From positions 1 to 35,445 of the forward strand of contig JAUNJL010000022.1 in assembly GCA_030533315.1 (NCBI GenBank): DNA of 35,445 bases. The letters are read 5' to 3'. This DNA is from Eubacteriales bacterium. GTDB taxonomy: Bacteria > Bacillota_A > Clostridia > Lachnospirales > Lachnospiraceae. Position numbers and translations under genes: made by a program. The notes below the pieces were generated by a model. That model did not search any database, had not been told where the DNA came from, and saw only the letters and a program-made list of their open reading frames with translations. This document shows positions 24,478-33,260 of this stretch, one piece after another (positions within the stretch are counted from its first letter, which is position 1; the number at the start of each line of letters is the position of its first letter).

Positions 24478-25287
24478 ATGAAGATAAAAAATGAATTTTT
24501 TTCCATTTTCCAAATCTGCCGGTCGGGACAATGCTTTCGTTTGAACCAGATGGAACAGGACAGATACGAGCTGATGGCGGGAGATCGTTTTCTGGAAATC
24601 CGCACCAGCGGTGAGGAGACGGAGCTGTGCTGCCAGGACGAGGAGTATGAAGTCTTTTGGAAAAATTATTTTGACCTGGATGCGGATTACGGTGCATATT
24701 TCAGCAGGATCCCGTCAGAGGATTCTTACCTGTCTTCTGCGGCGGATTTTGGCTGCGGGATCCGTATCCTGAGACAGGATGTGTGGGAGATGATAGTGAC
24801 CTTTATCCTGTCCCAACAGAACAACATACCCAGGATCAAAGGGCTTATAAAAGTGCTGTGCCAGCGATACGGGGAGAAAAAGAAAGGACCGGATGGGAGG
24901 GTGTACGATGCCTTTCCCACTCCTGAGAGACTGGCCGGTGTGACCGAAGAAGAGCTGCGCTCCCTGAAATTTGGGTACAGGAGCAAGTATCTGTGCGGAA
25001 CGGTAAAATGCGTGTTGGAAAAAAGGATCGATCTGGGAGCTCTTTATGAGATGGATGCCCGGAGGGCACAGGAAGAGCTTATGAAGCTTCCCGGTATTGG
25101 AGGGAAGGTGGCAGATTGTATCCGCCTGTTTGCCCTTCACCAGATGGATGCCTTTCCTATTGACACGCATATCAGGAAGGTGCTGGCAGAGCATTATGCG
25201 GATGGCTTTCCCTTTGAGCGGTACCCAGGGTGTGCCGGTCTGATGCAGCAGTATATTTTTTACTATGACCTGATGCAAAGCAGGTAG
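24478..25287 (+). CDS. ogg: 8-oxoguanine DNA glycosylase/AP lyase, Ogg1 type
   Basis: A base-excision repair enzyme that removes 8-oxoguanine opposite cytosine and cuts the strand. The 269 residues contain an N-terminal OGG_N-like domain (FFSIFQICRSGQCFRLNQ) and a helix-hairpin-helix-GPD fold. The hairpin LPGIGGKVADCI carries catalytic Lys210, and DAFPIDTHIRKVL carries Asp229. The family usually has a Lys here in bifunctional Ogg1 and not in monofunctional AlkA, which supports the assignment over 3-methyladenine glycosylase. GGAAGG lies eight bases before the ATG. The next small gene begins 42 bases after the stop with a strong GGGAGGAG site. It complements the MutY encoded at 7498. Confidence 0.9.
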   Translation: MKIKNEFFSIFQICRSGQCFRLNQMEQDRYELMAGDRFLEIRTSGEETELCCQDEEYEVFWKNYFDLDADYGAYFSRIPSEDSYLSSAADFGCGIRILRQDVWEMIVTFILSQQNNIPRIKGLIKVLCQRYGEKKKGPDGRVYDAFPTPERLAGVTEEELRSLKFGYRSKYLCGTVKCVLEKRIDLGALYEMDARRAQEELMKLPGIGGKVADCIRLFALHQMDAFPIDTHIRKVLAEHYADGFPFERYPGCAGLMQQYIFYYDLMQSR

Positions 25288-25329
25288 GCGTCGATCCAGT
25301 CTTTGGGGAGATGGGCAGGGAGGAGTGCC

Positions 25330-25638
25330 ATGGAAGAGCAGTTCAGAGAGTTTCTCAAAAAAGAAGGATATTCTGAATATACGCCGTCAGGCCACAAAAG
25401 CACGGTATACGATTACCTGATGAGGGTAAAGCGCATCATGAAATGGGAGGATATGACCTGGGAAGCCTTGGGGCGTAATATTTCAAAAATAATGATGCGA
25501 TACGACGTGGGCGGCGAGAAGGAGGATATCGGAAGGAAATCGCACAACGCTTACATCAATGCCATCAGGGCATACGAGAGATTTGAGACTTCGCGGAGGA
25601 GGAAAAATGCAGGGGATCAGCATATTGATCGTGGATGA
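25330..25638 (+). CDS. Small protein resembling the SAM-like arm of tyrosine recombinases
   Basis: A 102-residue basic protein of uncertain function. Its layout (FREFLKKEGYSEYTPSGHKSTV, then YDYLMRVKRIMK, ending with NAYINAIRAYERF) is reminiscent of the N-terminal core-binding SAM-like domain of phage integrases, but no catalytic domain follows. This resemblance is weak and not tested by search. The ATG at 25330 has GGGAGGAG (25317-25324) close upstream, so it is well translated in principle. It overlaps the response-regulator start (25607) by 32 bases, which suggests translational coupling. It could be a stand-alone DNA-binding adaptor or a remnant of an integrase at the edge of an acquired locus. 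Confidence 0.6.
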   Translation: MEEQFREFLKKEGYSEYTPSGHKSTVYDYLMRVKRIMKWEDMTWEALGRNISKIMMRYDVGGEKEDIGRKSHNAYINAIRAYERFETSRRRKNAGDQHIDRG

Positions 25639-27262
25639 TGATAAGCTTTTGGTGCAGAAGCTGGAAAAGACGATGAAGTGGGAGAAATTGGGGATCACCA
25701 CGGTTTTGACAGCCTACAATATTCGCCAGGCGCGGACATTGATGGAAGAATATCCAGTGCAGCTGCTGCTCTGTGATATTGATATGCCTCAGGGGAACGG
25801 GCTGGAGCTTTTGGAGTGGGTGCGGGAGCAGAAAATGGACATAGAATGTGTGTTTCTGAGCAGCTATGCGAATTTTTCTTACGCACAGATGGCTCTGCGC
25901 CTTTCTTCAAAAGAGTATCTGCTAAAGCCGATCTCCAATGCGGATCTGGAGAGGGCGCTGGAGAGAGTCCTGAAGGATGTGGTGAAAAAGAAAAAGCGTC
26001 CTGTCTGCGTGGAGGATGAGCAAAATAAAAAGGTTTGGGAGGATCTGCTGCTTCGGAGGATTCCTGATGGTTATTGCATTGCAGACGGAATAAATAAGGG
26101 AATTTACCATGAGGAGGATCGCTTTTGCTTTGTGATGATCCGGCTGATGGAATCAGAGGGAAGAAAAATTGAAAAAAAGGACGTTGCAATTCATGACTTT
26201 ATCCTGCGCAATGTATCAGAGGAATTTTTTCAGTCGAAACGACTACATAAAAGTCCGCTGGAAGCGCTCGTGCGCATAGGGGACGTTGAATGGATGATGG
26301 TTTTGAACTGCGGAGCGGCATCGGACGCCGTTTCTGAACAGGCTGTTGTTGGAAAACCGGATAACGATAAGCATATGTCCTCTCTGCTGAGTCACATGGA
26401 AGAACTGATGGCACAGCTTAGAAAGGTTTTGGATTGCAGAGTAGGCATTTATCTGGGTTCCCCTACGTTTTTTAAGGACGCTGGAAATGCGAGGGATTCC
26501 TTGGAAGAGCTGGAGGAGCAGTCTGTCTTGGATGAGGATTACATTTTGTATGGCGGGGGCTGGAAGCGTTCAAGGCTGCCCCTGGTTGAAGCGCCATGGG
26601 AGGCCTGGCAGAAGGAGCTAAGCTGTACGAATCGTATTTTGGATACAGAGGAGCATATGCTGGAGTATGTGGAACGGCAGAGACGATTAGGAGGATGGAG
26701 CAGGAGATCATTGGATGAGTTTCTCAGAAGAACGGTGCAGATGCTGTATCATTATCTGGGGGAACGAAAATGGGACTATTCGCAGATATTTGATCATGGA
26801 GAGTTTTCTGGCTATGAGGAGGCGGCCAGGCTGTCCATGGTGGGCGCAAAAGAGTTTATCAGCTATATTTTCCAGAAGCTGGATGCGAACCAAAGCGCTT
26901 CCTCGGACAAAAAGGACGTGGTCCGTCAAATGAAGGACTATATTGAGCAAAACCTGAGCCAAACGATCTCCCGTTCAGATCTGGCGCGGACGGTCTATCT
27001 TTCAGAAGGGTATCTGTCAAAAATATTTTTGAAGGAGACGGGGGTATCGCTCCCGGCATACATCGCAGAACGCAGGATTGAAAAGGCGAAGGAGTATTTG
27101 GAGCATTCCATGCTTCCTGTTAGCCGGATTGCAATAGAAGTGGGATTTCATAATTTTTCATATTTTTCAAAAACGTTTCGCGAGCTGACGGGATGCACTC
27201 CCAATGAGTACAGGACGAGGATTAACAAAAAAGAACACAAGGGATATCAAAAAAATGTCTGA
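25607..27262 (+). CDS. YesN-like response regulator with AraC output domain
   Basis: A 551-residue two-component regulator. The receiver domain (about 1-120) has Asp10-Asp11-Asp12, phospho-acceptor Asp57 in CDIDMPQG, and the Lys of EYLLKPI. The middle region (about 130-440) is a variable helical sensor or dimerisation region without recognised motif. The C-terminal 100 residues are an AraC-type pair of helix-turn-helices (ISRSDLARTVYLSEGYLSKI and SRIAIEVGFHNFSYFSKTF). GGAGGAGG precedes the ATG; the start lies inside the end of the preceding small gene. YesN regulators typically activate a sugar transport operon in response to a YesM kinase, probably the protein encoded at 33261. A terminator at 27263-27298 separates it from the operon. 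Confidence 0.93.
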   Translation: MQGISILIVDDDKLLVQKLEKTMKWEKLGITTVLTAYNIRQARTLMEEYPVQLLLCDIDMPQGNGLELLEWVREQKMDIECVFLSSYANFSYAQMALRLSSKEYLLKPISNADLERALERVLKDVVKKKKRPVCVEDEQNKKVWEDLLLRRIPDGYCIADGINKGIYHEEDRFCFVMIRLMESEGRKIEKKDVAIHDFILRNVSEEFFQSKRLHKSPLEALVRIGDVEWMMVLNCGAASDAVSEQAVVGKPDNDKHMSSLLSHMEELMAQLRKVLDCRVGIYLGSPTFFKDAGNARDSLEELEEQSVLDEDYILYGGGWKRSRLPLVEAPWEAWQKELSCTNRILDTEEHMLEYVERQRRLGGWSRRSLDEFLRRTVQMLYHYLGERKWDYSQIFDHGEFSGYEEAARLSMVGAKEFISYIFQKLDANQSASSDKKDVVRQMKDYIEQNLSQTISRSDLARTVYLSEGYLSKIFLKETGVSLPAYIAERRIEKAKEYLEHSMLPVSRIAIEVGFHNFSYFSKTFRELTGCTPNEYRTRINKKEHKGYQKNV

Positions 27263-27298
27263 AAAAAGAAAGGGACGGGAAAACCGTTTCTTTTTTTT
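27263..27298. terminator. Intrinsic terminator after the YesN-like gene
   Basis: AAAGAAAGGGACGG and CCGTTTCTTTTTTTT pair with G-T wobbles around GAAAA and continue into T8. It separates the regulator gene from the transport operon, which therefore needs its own promoter. Confidence 0.85.
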
Positions 27299-27323
27299 GT
27301 AGTTAAAGAGAGGAAAAATAGTG

Positions 27324-27353
27324 GTAAAAAATGTAATTTTACTCTAATATATA
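27324..27353 (+). promoter_or_regulatory. Promoter/operator region of the sugar transport operon
   Basis: GTAAAA and TTTTAC form an inverted repeat at 27324-27342 (seven-base spacer), directly followed by A/T-rich -10 candidates TAATAT (27345-27350) and TATATA (27348-27353). No -35 is seen, so activator binding, probably by the YesN-like regulator, seems needed. This is inference from placement. The rest of 27354-27406 is leader with GGAG at 27398. Confidence 0.45.
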
Positions 27354-27406
27354 GACAATTAGTAGAGAGAACATATGGGAATGCAAAGGATGGGATCGGA
27401 GTGGAT

Positions 27407-28345
27407 ATGAATAACCAGAGACAAAAAGAAAAAAAGAAAAAAATGGGTGTCTGTAGAGGTGTGAGGGGGAGTCTGCCCTTATATTTGCTGATGCTGCCTT
27501 CCATTGTGATTTTTTTGCTGTTCACATACTATCCCATGTATGGGATCATAATCGCATTTAAGGACTTCACACCTGCACTGGGGATCATGGGAAGTCCCTG
27601 GGCCGGCTTCAAATATTTTGACCAATTTTTTCGTTCGTATCAATTTTGGCCTACAATACGCAATACATTGGTGATCAGCTTCTATACAATACTGGTGACT
27701 TTTCCGCTGCCAATTGTTCTGGCCTTGATGTGCAATCAGATGAAGGCGGCGAGGTTTAAAAAGTTTTTTCAGGTGTCCACATACCTTCCGCATTTTATTT
27801 CAACGGTTGTCATGTGCGGTATGATCATTTTGTTTTTGTCACCCTCAACGGGGATTATTGCCAAGATCGTTGGCTTGTTTGGGATAAAGCTTCCAAACCT
27901 GATGGGTTCTGCATCGGCATTTCCCAGCATCTATGTCTGGACAGAGGCATGGCAGCATGTGGGATGGGACAGTATCTTGTATATTGCGACTCTTTCTTCC
28001 GTTGATCCTACACTTTACGAAGCGGCGAGGATGGATGGTGCAAATAAGTGGCAAAGGGTCGTCCACGTGGATCTTCCGGCCCTGCTGCCCACGGCGACGG
28101 TGATGTTTATTCTGAGGATGGGAAGCGTGATGAGTGTTGGCTTTGAAAAGGTTTATCTGCTGCAGAACACATTGAACAGCAGTACCAGTGAGATCCTCTC
28201 AACGTATGTATACAAAATGGGTTTGATTAGCAACCAGTACAGCCTTTCGGCGGCTATTGGACTGTTTAACAATCTGATAAACCTGATCTTGCTTGTTCTT
28301 GTGAACCAGATAGCCAAAAAACTAAGTGACACCTCATTGGTGTAG
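27407..28345 (+). CDS. CUT1-family sugar ABC transporter permease (LplB-like)
   Basis: A 312-residue inner-membrane permease with six predicted helices. The cytoplasmic EAA loop is visible as LYEAARMDGANKWQRVVHVDLP, near residues 203-224, which couples to the ATPase. The N terminus has a basic segment (QRQKEKKKKM) before the first helix, as in LplB-type subunits. It forms the heterodimer with the next permease and carries an oligosaccharide. The ATG at 27407 follows GGAG (27398-27401); a GTG two codons earlier overlaps that site and is less likely. The second permease begins 15 bases after the stop. No ATPase gene is in the locus, so a shared MsmX-type ATPase elsewhere is likely. Confidence 0.93.
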   Translation: MNNQRQKEKKKKMGVCRGVRGSLPLYLLMLPSIVIFLLFTYYPMYGIIIAFKDFTPALGIMGSPWAGFKYFDQFFRSYQFWPTIRNTLVISFYTILVTFPLPIVLALMCNQMKAARFKKFFQVSTYLPHFISTVVMCGMIILFLSPSTGIIAKIVGLFGIKLPNLMGSASAFPSIYVWTEAWQHVGWDSILYIATLSSVDPTLYEAARMDGANKWQRVVHVDLPALLPTATVMFILRMGSVMSVGFEKVYLLQNTLNSSTSEILSTYVYKMGLISNQYSLSAAIGLFNNLINLILLVLVNQIAKKLSDTSLV

Positions 28346-28360
28346 AAGGGATATGTTTTC

Positions 28361-29260
28361 ATGAATCGAGTAAAAAGAAAGATGAAAAAAACAAAGGAAG
28401 ATCGGATCTTTGATTTTGTCTTGTATTTATTTGCCGGGATCCTGGTGATCCTTACGTTATATCCCATGTATTTCATCGTGATCGCATCGGTGAGTGACCC
28501 GACGGTCGTTTCAAATGGAGAATTGTTTTTGCTCCCCAAGGGAATCAACGTGAAGGCTTATAAGGAGTTGGCGGGATATGCGAAGCTGTGGATTGGATAT
28601 CGCAATACGATTCTTTATGTGCTTGTGGGGACGGCCATTACCCTGGTGGTCAACATTCCCACGGCATATGCCTTATCTCGGAGAAAGCTTTATGGAAAAA
28701 AGCTATTGACATTTTTTTATTTGGTACCCATGTTTTTTACAGGAGGCCTGATTCCCACCTATTTGGCAGTCAGCAAGTTTGGACTTTTGGATACCTTTTG
28801 GGTCATGGTTCTTCCTTTCTCCGTAGTTCCTTATTACATCATTGTGGGCCGGACTTTTTTCTGCAACAGCATTCCCGAGGAGCTGTGGGAGGCGGCGCAG
28901 CTGGATGGCTGCGGATATATAGGCTTCTTTTTGCGGATCGTATTGCCCCTATCAAAGGCCATTCTTGCGGTGGTTGCTCTGTGGGCGGCGGTTGGACAGT
29001 GGAACTCCTATTTTAACGCACTGATCTACTTGCGCAGCGATGGCTTGCAGCCTCTCCAGATCATTCTGAGGAATATTTTGATCAGCAATCAGACCATCAG
29101 TGCAATGACGACGGGAGCTGCTGCGGTGGAAGCAAAGCAGATGGCGGATCTGATCAAGTATGCGGTGATCGTCGTCTCTTCAGCGCCTATCATGTGTATG
29201 TATCCGTTTGTACAAAAATATTTCAATCAGGGAGTTATGCTGGGGTCTCTTAAGGGGTAA
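28361..29260 (+). CDS. CUT1-family sugar ABC transporter permease (YtcP-like)
   Basis: A 299-residue second permease with six hydrophobic segments. The EAA loop reads ELWEAAQLDGCGYIGFFLRIVLP near residues 178-200. The first helix (about 22-40) is followed by TLYPMYFIVIASVSDP, typical of the YtcP/LplC partner. AAGGGA lies about ten bases before the ATG; a second Met at position 8 or so is possible but less likely. It lies 15 bases after the first permease and 78 bases before the binding-protein gene, with a hairpin (29262-29298) in that gap. Confidence 0.93.
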   Translation: MNRVKRKMKKTKEDRIFDFVLYLFAGILVILTLYPMYFIVIASVSDPTVVSNGELFLLPKGINVKAYKELAGYAKLWIGYRNTILYVLVGTAITLVVNIPTAYALSRRKLYGKKLLTFFYLVPMFFTGGLIPTYLAVSKFGLLDTFWVMVLPFSVVPYYIIVGRTFFCNSIPEELWEAAQLDGCGYIGFFLRIVLPLSKAILAVVALWAAVGQWNSYFNALIYLRSDGLQPLQIILRNILISNQTISAMTTGAAAVEAKQMADLIKYAVIVVSSAPIMCMYPFVQKYFNQGVMLGSLKG

Positions 29261-29261
29261 A

Positions 29262-29298
29262 TGGCGGGCTGTTTTTGAAGGTCCGAAATAGGCCGCCA
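29262..29298 (+). other. Intra-operon hairpin before the binding-protein gene
   Basis: TGGCGGGCT (29262-29270) and AGGCCGCCA (29290-29298) pair with one G-G mismatch around a 19-base loop. No T run follows. A hairpin here, just before a highly expressed binding protein, could mark an mRNA processing or stability site. Confidence 0.5.
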
Positions 29299-29338
29299 AG
29301 AAAACATAAAAAATACACAAAGAAAAGGAGAAAACGAG

Positions 29339-30931
29339 ATGAAAAAAAGGAAAAAACTACTCAGTATCACGCTTGCAGGTGCCATGGCAATGGGGAGCCT
29401 GTTGGGGACGGGTGTTTCCGCGGCGGCGGAAGAAAAACCAACGTATAAGATAGCGACGGTTCGTTGGACAGACACATGGCCGACAGACTATTTATACGAG
29501 GGGATTATGCAGGAGATCGCTGACAAGGTGGGCATCAACATCGAGTGGCAGGTTTATTATAATGCCGACTGGACGGAGCAGAAGTCTCTGCTTTTGGCAT
29601 CAGGCGATCTTCCAGACGCATTTTTTGGCTCCATTTGCTTGAATGCAACGGATGTGGCTCAAAACAGGGCTTATTTTCTGGAACTAACGGACTTGATCGA
29701 AGAGAATATGCCAAACTTTAAAGAAGCGATGGAAAAGGCGCCGGAGCTTAGGGCCATTGCCACGGATAGAGATGGAAAAATTTACAGCTTGCCAAAGAAG
29801 CTTCCTTTGAGGCCGGAGGTTTGCGGAACTGTTCTTTATATCAACCAGGAATGGCTGGATAATCTGAATCTGGAGATGCCTAAGACCTTAGATGAGCTGA
29901 CGGAGACCTTGAAAAAGTTTGCTTCGGAGGACGCAGATGGCGACGGTGATCCGACGAACGAAATCGGGTACACCGGGGCGGCGGGACAGAATGTTCTGAG
30001 CGGCGACCTTAGGAATATCCTGTTTCCCTTTGGGACGATGGTAAGCCGAGCTGACAATTACATGGGCTTGAACGGTGAAGGGGTTCCGGTATTTATGCCC
30101 ATGGAGGAGAATTACAAGGACGCTGTCGTGTGGATGCATGATCTTTATGAGTCAGGCGTTCTTGATCCTGAATATTTTACGCAGGAAACCAGTATGGCTA
30201 CGGCGAAGCGCCAGGCGGAGGGCGGATCCCTGGTGGGTCTGGTATCGGCGTGGACGGCAGATGCAGAGACGGGACCGAACGCTTCTCAGTTTGTACCTCT
30301 GGAAGCAGTTGAAGGATCGGATGGAAACCATTACGTGGAGAATGCTTCCAACTTTTTGGATCTTTCCGACAGGGAATTGTTGATCACGACAAAATGTGAG
30401 AATCCTGAGAAGCTTTTGCAGTGGGCAGATGAGTTTTATACGGATCTTGTTGCCATGCAGACCTTCTATGGATCCATTCCCGATCAGATCCAGGAAAATG
30501 AAGATGGAACGTATGATGTTTTGGTTCCGGAGGACGGAAGCTCCTTGGACACTTCTGCATGGTCGCACTCCATGCGGGATTTTGGACCGAAATACATGAC
30601 GGATGAGTTTGCACAAAAGGTGACGCTTCCTGTGGATCAGGGAGACGGGATCAAGCTTGCCGAGGACGAGATCAACGGCAAATACGTAACAGATGATAAA
30701 AACGTAGGCCTTCCAATGCTGCAGTATACAGAGGATGAATTAAATCGAATCAATAGCATTGGCACGGATGTTTACAAATATTGTGAAGCTCAGTATGCCA
30801 ACTGGGTGGTCAACGGTGGAGTGGAAGAGGAATGGGACAGCTACATGGAGCAGCTCAAGCAGATGGGAGTGGAGGAACTGGTGTCCATTCACAGAGCGGC
30901 TTATGAGGCATACCAGAACAATATGGAATAA
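29339..30931 (+). CDS. Extracellular sugar-binding protein of the ABC transporter
   Basis: A 530-residue solute-binding protein that would capture the sugar outside the membrane and deliver it to the permeases. The N terminus has a basic start (MKKRKKL), a hydrophobic core (about residues 8-25) and an Ala-rich cleavage region around GVSAAAEEK. A lipobox cysteine is absent, which is odd for a Gram-positive binding protein, so it looks like a secreted or otherwise retained protein with a type I signal. The mature part shows the LplA-like open reading (residues about 35-530), with DTWPTDYLYEGIMQEIADK early. AAAAGGAG precedes the ATG. GH31 follows after 141 bases, with a hairpin in the gap. Confidence 0.92.
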   Translation: MKKRKKLLSITLAGAMAMGSLLGTGVSAAAEEKPTYKIATVRWTDTWPTDYLYEGIMQEIADKVGINIEWQVYYNADWTEQKSLLLASGDLPDAFFGSICLNATDVAQNRAYFLELTDLIEENMPNFKEAMEKAPELRAIATDRDGKIYSLPKKLPLRPEVCGTVLYINQEWLDNLNLEMPKTLDELTETLKKFASEDADGDGDPTNEIGYTGAAGQNVLSGDLRNILFPFGTMVSRADNYMGLNGEGVPVFMPMEENYKDAVVWMHDLYESGVLDPEYFTQETSMATAKRQAEGGSLVGLVSAWTADAETGPNASQFVPLEAVEGSDGNHYVENASNFLDLSDRELLITTKCENPEKLLQWADEFYTDLVAMQTFYGSIPDQIQENEDGTYDVLVPEDGSSLDTSAWSHSMRDFGPKYMTDEFAQKVTLPVDQGDGIKLAEDEINGKYVTDDKNVGLPMLQYTEDELNRINSIGTDVYKYCEAQYANWVVNGGVEEEWDSYMEQLKQMGVEELVSIHRAAYEAYQNNME

Positions 30932-30969
30932 TGTCTTATGAGGGATCGTAAGTAACCTTGGGATAGTGG

Positions 30970-30994
30970 GGGGCGGCAGAATTTCTGACGCCCC
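30970..30994 (+). terminator. Partial terminator between the binding-protein and GH31 genes
   Basis: GGGGCG and CGCCCC pair, with inner CAGA/TCTG around a three-base loop and one G-A mismatch. Only TGTTTC follows, so termination is probably partial and lowers GH31 expression relative to the binding protein. Confidence 0.5.
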
Positions 30995-31046
30995 TGTTTC
31001 AAGTGCCGCATGAGAGCGGGATTTTCGTTTCACAGGAGACTTTCTG

Positions 31047-31055
31047 TGTTATACT
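31047..31055 (+). promoter_or_regulatory. Possible weak internal promoter before GH31
   Basis: TGTTATACT contains a good extended -10 (TATACT at 31050-31055), but the implied start (about 31062) would truncate the ribosome binding site AAAGGAGGG (31056-31064) of the GH31 gene. It may therefore be a chance match or produce a poorly translated transcript. Confidence 0.25.
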
Positions 31056-31072
31056 AAAGGAGGGACAAAGAA

Positions 31073-33109
31073 ATGTTTGAAAGCAGAGAGGGAAAATTAT
31101 ATTATCGTTTTGATGACGAGCAGGTGTGTATTGAAGCGTGGGGGGACAATGCTCTTCGCATACGAGCGTCGAAAAATTTTTGTTTTACGGGAATGGACTG
31201 GGCTCTCGAAGGAGGAAAGCCTCATCCCGCTGAAGTGGAAATATGGAGGGATGAAAATGCAGAGGGCGGCGCTTACGCAAATATGTATGAAGGGACAGAT
31301 GGCTCCTTTGGAAAGATCGTAAATGGGAAGCTGCGGGCGGAGATTGATTCAGGAGGTGTTCTTTCGTTTTATGGTGAGGGCGGGGAATTATTGCTGAAGG
31401 AGCATTTTCGCCGCCTGCGGGATGAGAAGAGTATGCCTTTGAACATCTTGGGAAGAGAGTATCGCCATTGTTCTGGAGAGAATTATCAGATCACTGCTCG
31501 GTTTGTGGCAAATCCGAAGGAAAAGATTTTCGGTATGGGACAGTATCAGCAAAGTGAAATGGATATGAAAGGATGTCTCCTGGAACTGGCGCAGAGAAAT
31601 TCGCAGGTCAGCGTTCCGTTTTATCTTTCCAGTCTTGGATACGGCTTTTTATGGAACAACCCGGCGGTCGGACAGGTCATGTTTGCAAAGAATGGTACTG
31701 AGTGGATTGCGAGATCTGCGAAGGAATTGGATTATGTCGTGATTGCGGGAGATTGTCCGGCAGAAATCCAGGAAGAATATATGAGGTTGACGGGATTGCC
31801 GCCTATGATGCCTGAGTATGGGATGGGATTTTGGCAGTGTAAGCTGCGGTACCGCACCCAGGAGGAGCTTCTTAAGGTGGCAAGGCACCATAAAGCCTTG
31901 GGGCTGCCTATGGATGTGATCGTTGCGGACTTTTTTCACTGGCCCTGTCAGGGGGAGTTTTGCTTTGACGAGAAGTATTGGCCGGATGTTCCTGCAATGT
32001 GCAGCGAGCTGGAAGAGATGGGGATCCGATTAATGGTATCCATTTGGCCGACGATAGATGTTCATTCCAGGTACTATCAGGAGATGCTGGAAAAGGGATA
32101 TTTGGTGCGTACAGATGCAGGCGTGCGCATTACCATGCTTTGCGGAGGAAACGAAGTATTTTTTGACGCTACCAATCCAAAAGCGAGAGAATTTGTATGG
32201 GAAAAAGTAAAAAAGAATTATTGGGATCAGGGGGCAAGACTGTACTGGCTGGATGTGGCGGAGCCAGAGTACACGACCTATGAATTTGAAAACTATCGTT
32301 ATCAGATAGGCAGTACGCTTGAGACAGGAAACATTTACCCGAAGTATTACTTAAAGGGTTTTTACGATGGGATGACAGCATTGGGTGAGGAGAAGCCCAT
32401 TACGTTAATACGGTCGGCATGGGCGGGGAGCGCTAAATATGGGGCGCTGGTATGGTCTGGAGATATCGTCAGCAGCTTTGAATGCTTTGGCAGGCAGGTG
32501 AGGGCGGGGCTCTCCATGGCTATTGCAGGGATCCCATGGTGGACGACCGATATTGGCGGGTTCCACGGAGCCAGGGGGGATGATCCTGCTTTCCGGGAGC
32601 TATATGCCAGATGGTTCGCATATGCTTGTTTTTGTCCTGTGATGAGACTGCATGGAAACCGAAATCCGCAGCTGGATTTTGGGGAGGATGTGATTGGGAC
32701 AGGAAGTGACAATGAGGTGTGGAGCTTTGGAGAGAAAAATTTAGAGATTTCCAGGTTTTACATATTTTTGAGAGAGAAGCTGCGGGATTATTTGAGAGAA
32801 CAGATGCAAAGAGCGCATGAGAAGGGGACGCCGGTGATGCGTCCGGCATTTTATGATTTCCCTCTGGATAAGGAGTGCTGGGAGGTGGATGACGCCTATC
32901 TGTTTGGACCGGACTTATACGTGGCTCCCGTGCTGGAGGAGGGAGCGAGGGAACGAAGAGTTTACCTTCCCGAGGGAAAGAACTGGATCGATGTATGGAG
33001 GGGAACAGAATACAAAGGCGGTACCTGGGTGACTGTGCCGGCGCCCATTGAACAGATACCTGTATTCGGGGTGAAAGGAGCTGAGGTACTCAAAGTGTTC
33101 CAGGAATAG
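31073..33109 (+). CDS. GH31 alpha-glycosidase (alpha-glucosidase/alpha-xylosidase type)
   Basis: A 678-residue intracellular glycoside hydrolase family 31 enzyme without signal peptide. The N-terminal beta-sandwich runs to about residue 240. The catalytic barrel carries the nucleophile Asp394 in LYWLDVAEPE and the probable acid/base Asp464 in WSGDIVSSFE. The active site continues with GIPWWTTDIGGFHG and CPVMRLHGNR, as in family members such as alpha-xylosidases and alpha-glucosidases. It is probably the cytoplasmic hydrolase for the sugar imported by the preceding transporter. The exact substrate (alpha-glucosides, alpha-xylosides or sulfoquinovosides) cannot be assigned. AAAGGAGGG at 31056-31064 serves the ATG. 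The histidine-kinase gene follows after 151 bases. Confidence 0.93.
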   Translation: MFESREGKLYYRFDDEQVCIEAWGDNALRIRASKNFCFTGMDWALEGGKPHPAEVEIWRDENAEGGAYANMYEGTDGSFGKIVNGKLRAEIDSGGVLSFYGEGGELLLKEHFRRLRDEKSMPLNILGREYRHCSGENYQITARFVANPKEKIFGMGQYQQSEMDMKGCLLELAQRNSQVSVPFYLSSLGYGFLWNNPAVGQVMFAKNGTEWIARSAKELDYVVIAGDCPAEIQEEYMRLTGLPPMMPEYGMGFWQCKLRYRTQEELLKVARHHKALGLPMDVIVADFFHWPCQGEFCFDEKYWPDVPAMCSELEEMGIRLMVSIWPTIDVHSRYYQEMLEKGYLVRTDAGVRITMLCGGNEVFFDATNPKAREFVWEKVKKNYWDQGARLYWLDVAEPEYTTYEFENYRYQIGSTLETGNIYPKYYLKGFYDGMTALGEEKPITLIRSAWAGSAKYGALVWSGDIVSSFECFGRQVRAGLSMAIAGIPWWTTDIGGFHGARGDDPAFRELYARWFAYACFCPVMRLHGNRNPQLDFGEDVIGTGSDNEVWSFGEKNLEISRFYIFLREKLRDYLREQMQRAHEKGTPVMRPAFYDFPLDKECWEVDDAYLFGPDLYVAPVLEEGARERRVYLPEGKNWIDVWRGTEYKGGTWVTVPAPIEQIPVFGVKGAEVLKVFQE

Positions 33110-33179
33110 GATTGGGCCTTGGCCGGGCTGTCTAAACGGAACATCAGGGGCTGCATGCGTGAAGGCATTGGCCACATGG

Positions 33180-33208
33180 CTGAAAAAACAATGAAATGCG
33201 GATAAAAT
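33180..33208 (+). promoter_or_regulatory. Possible promoter of the histidine-kinase gene
   Basis: CTGAAA (33180-33185) and TAAAAT (33203-33208) are 17 bases apart. Transcription would begin near 33215, about 45 bases before the start codon. This would allow the kinase to be made independently of the transport operon. Confidence 0.5.
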
Positions 33209-33260
33209 ACGGATGGATCTTGTGTAGGAGCCAAAGAGGATCGTTGGAAGCGAGGATCAT

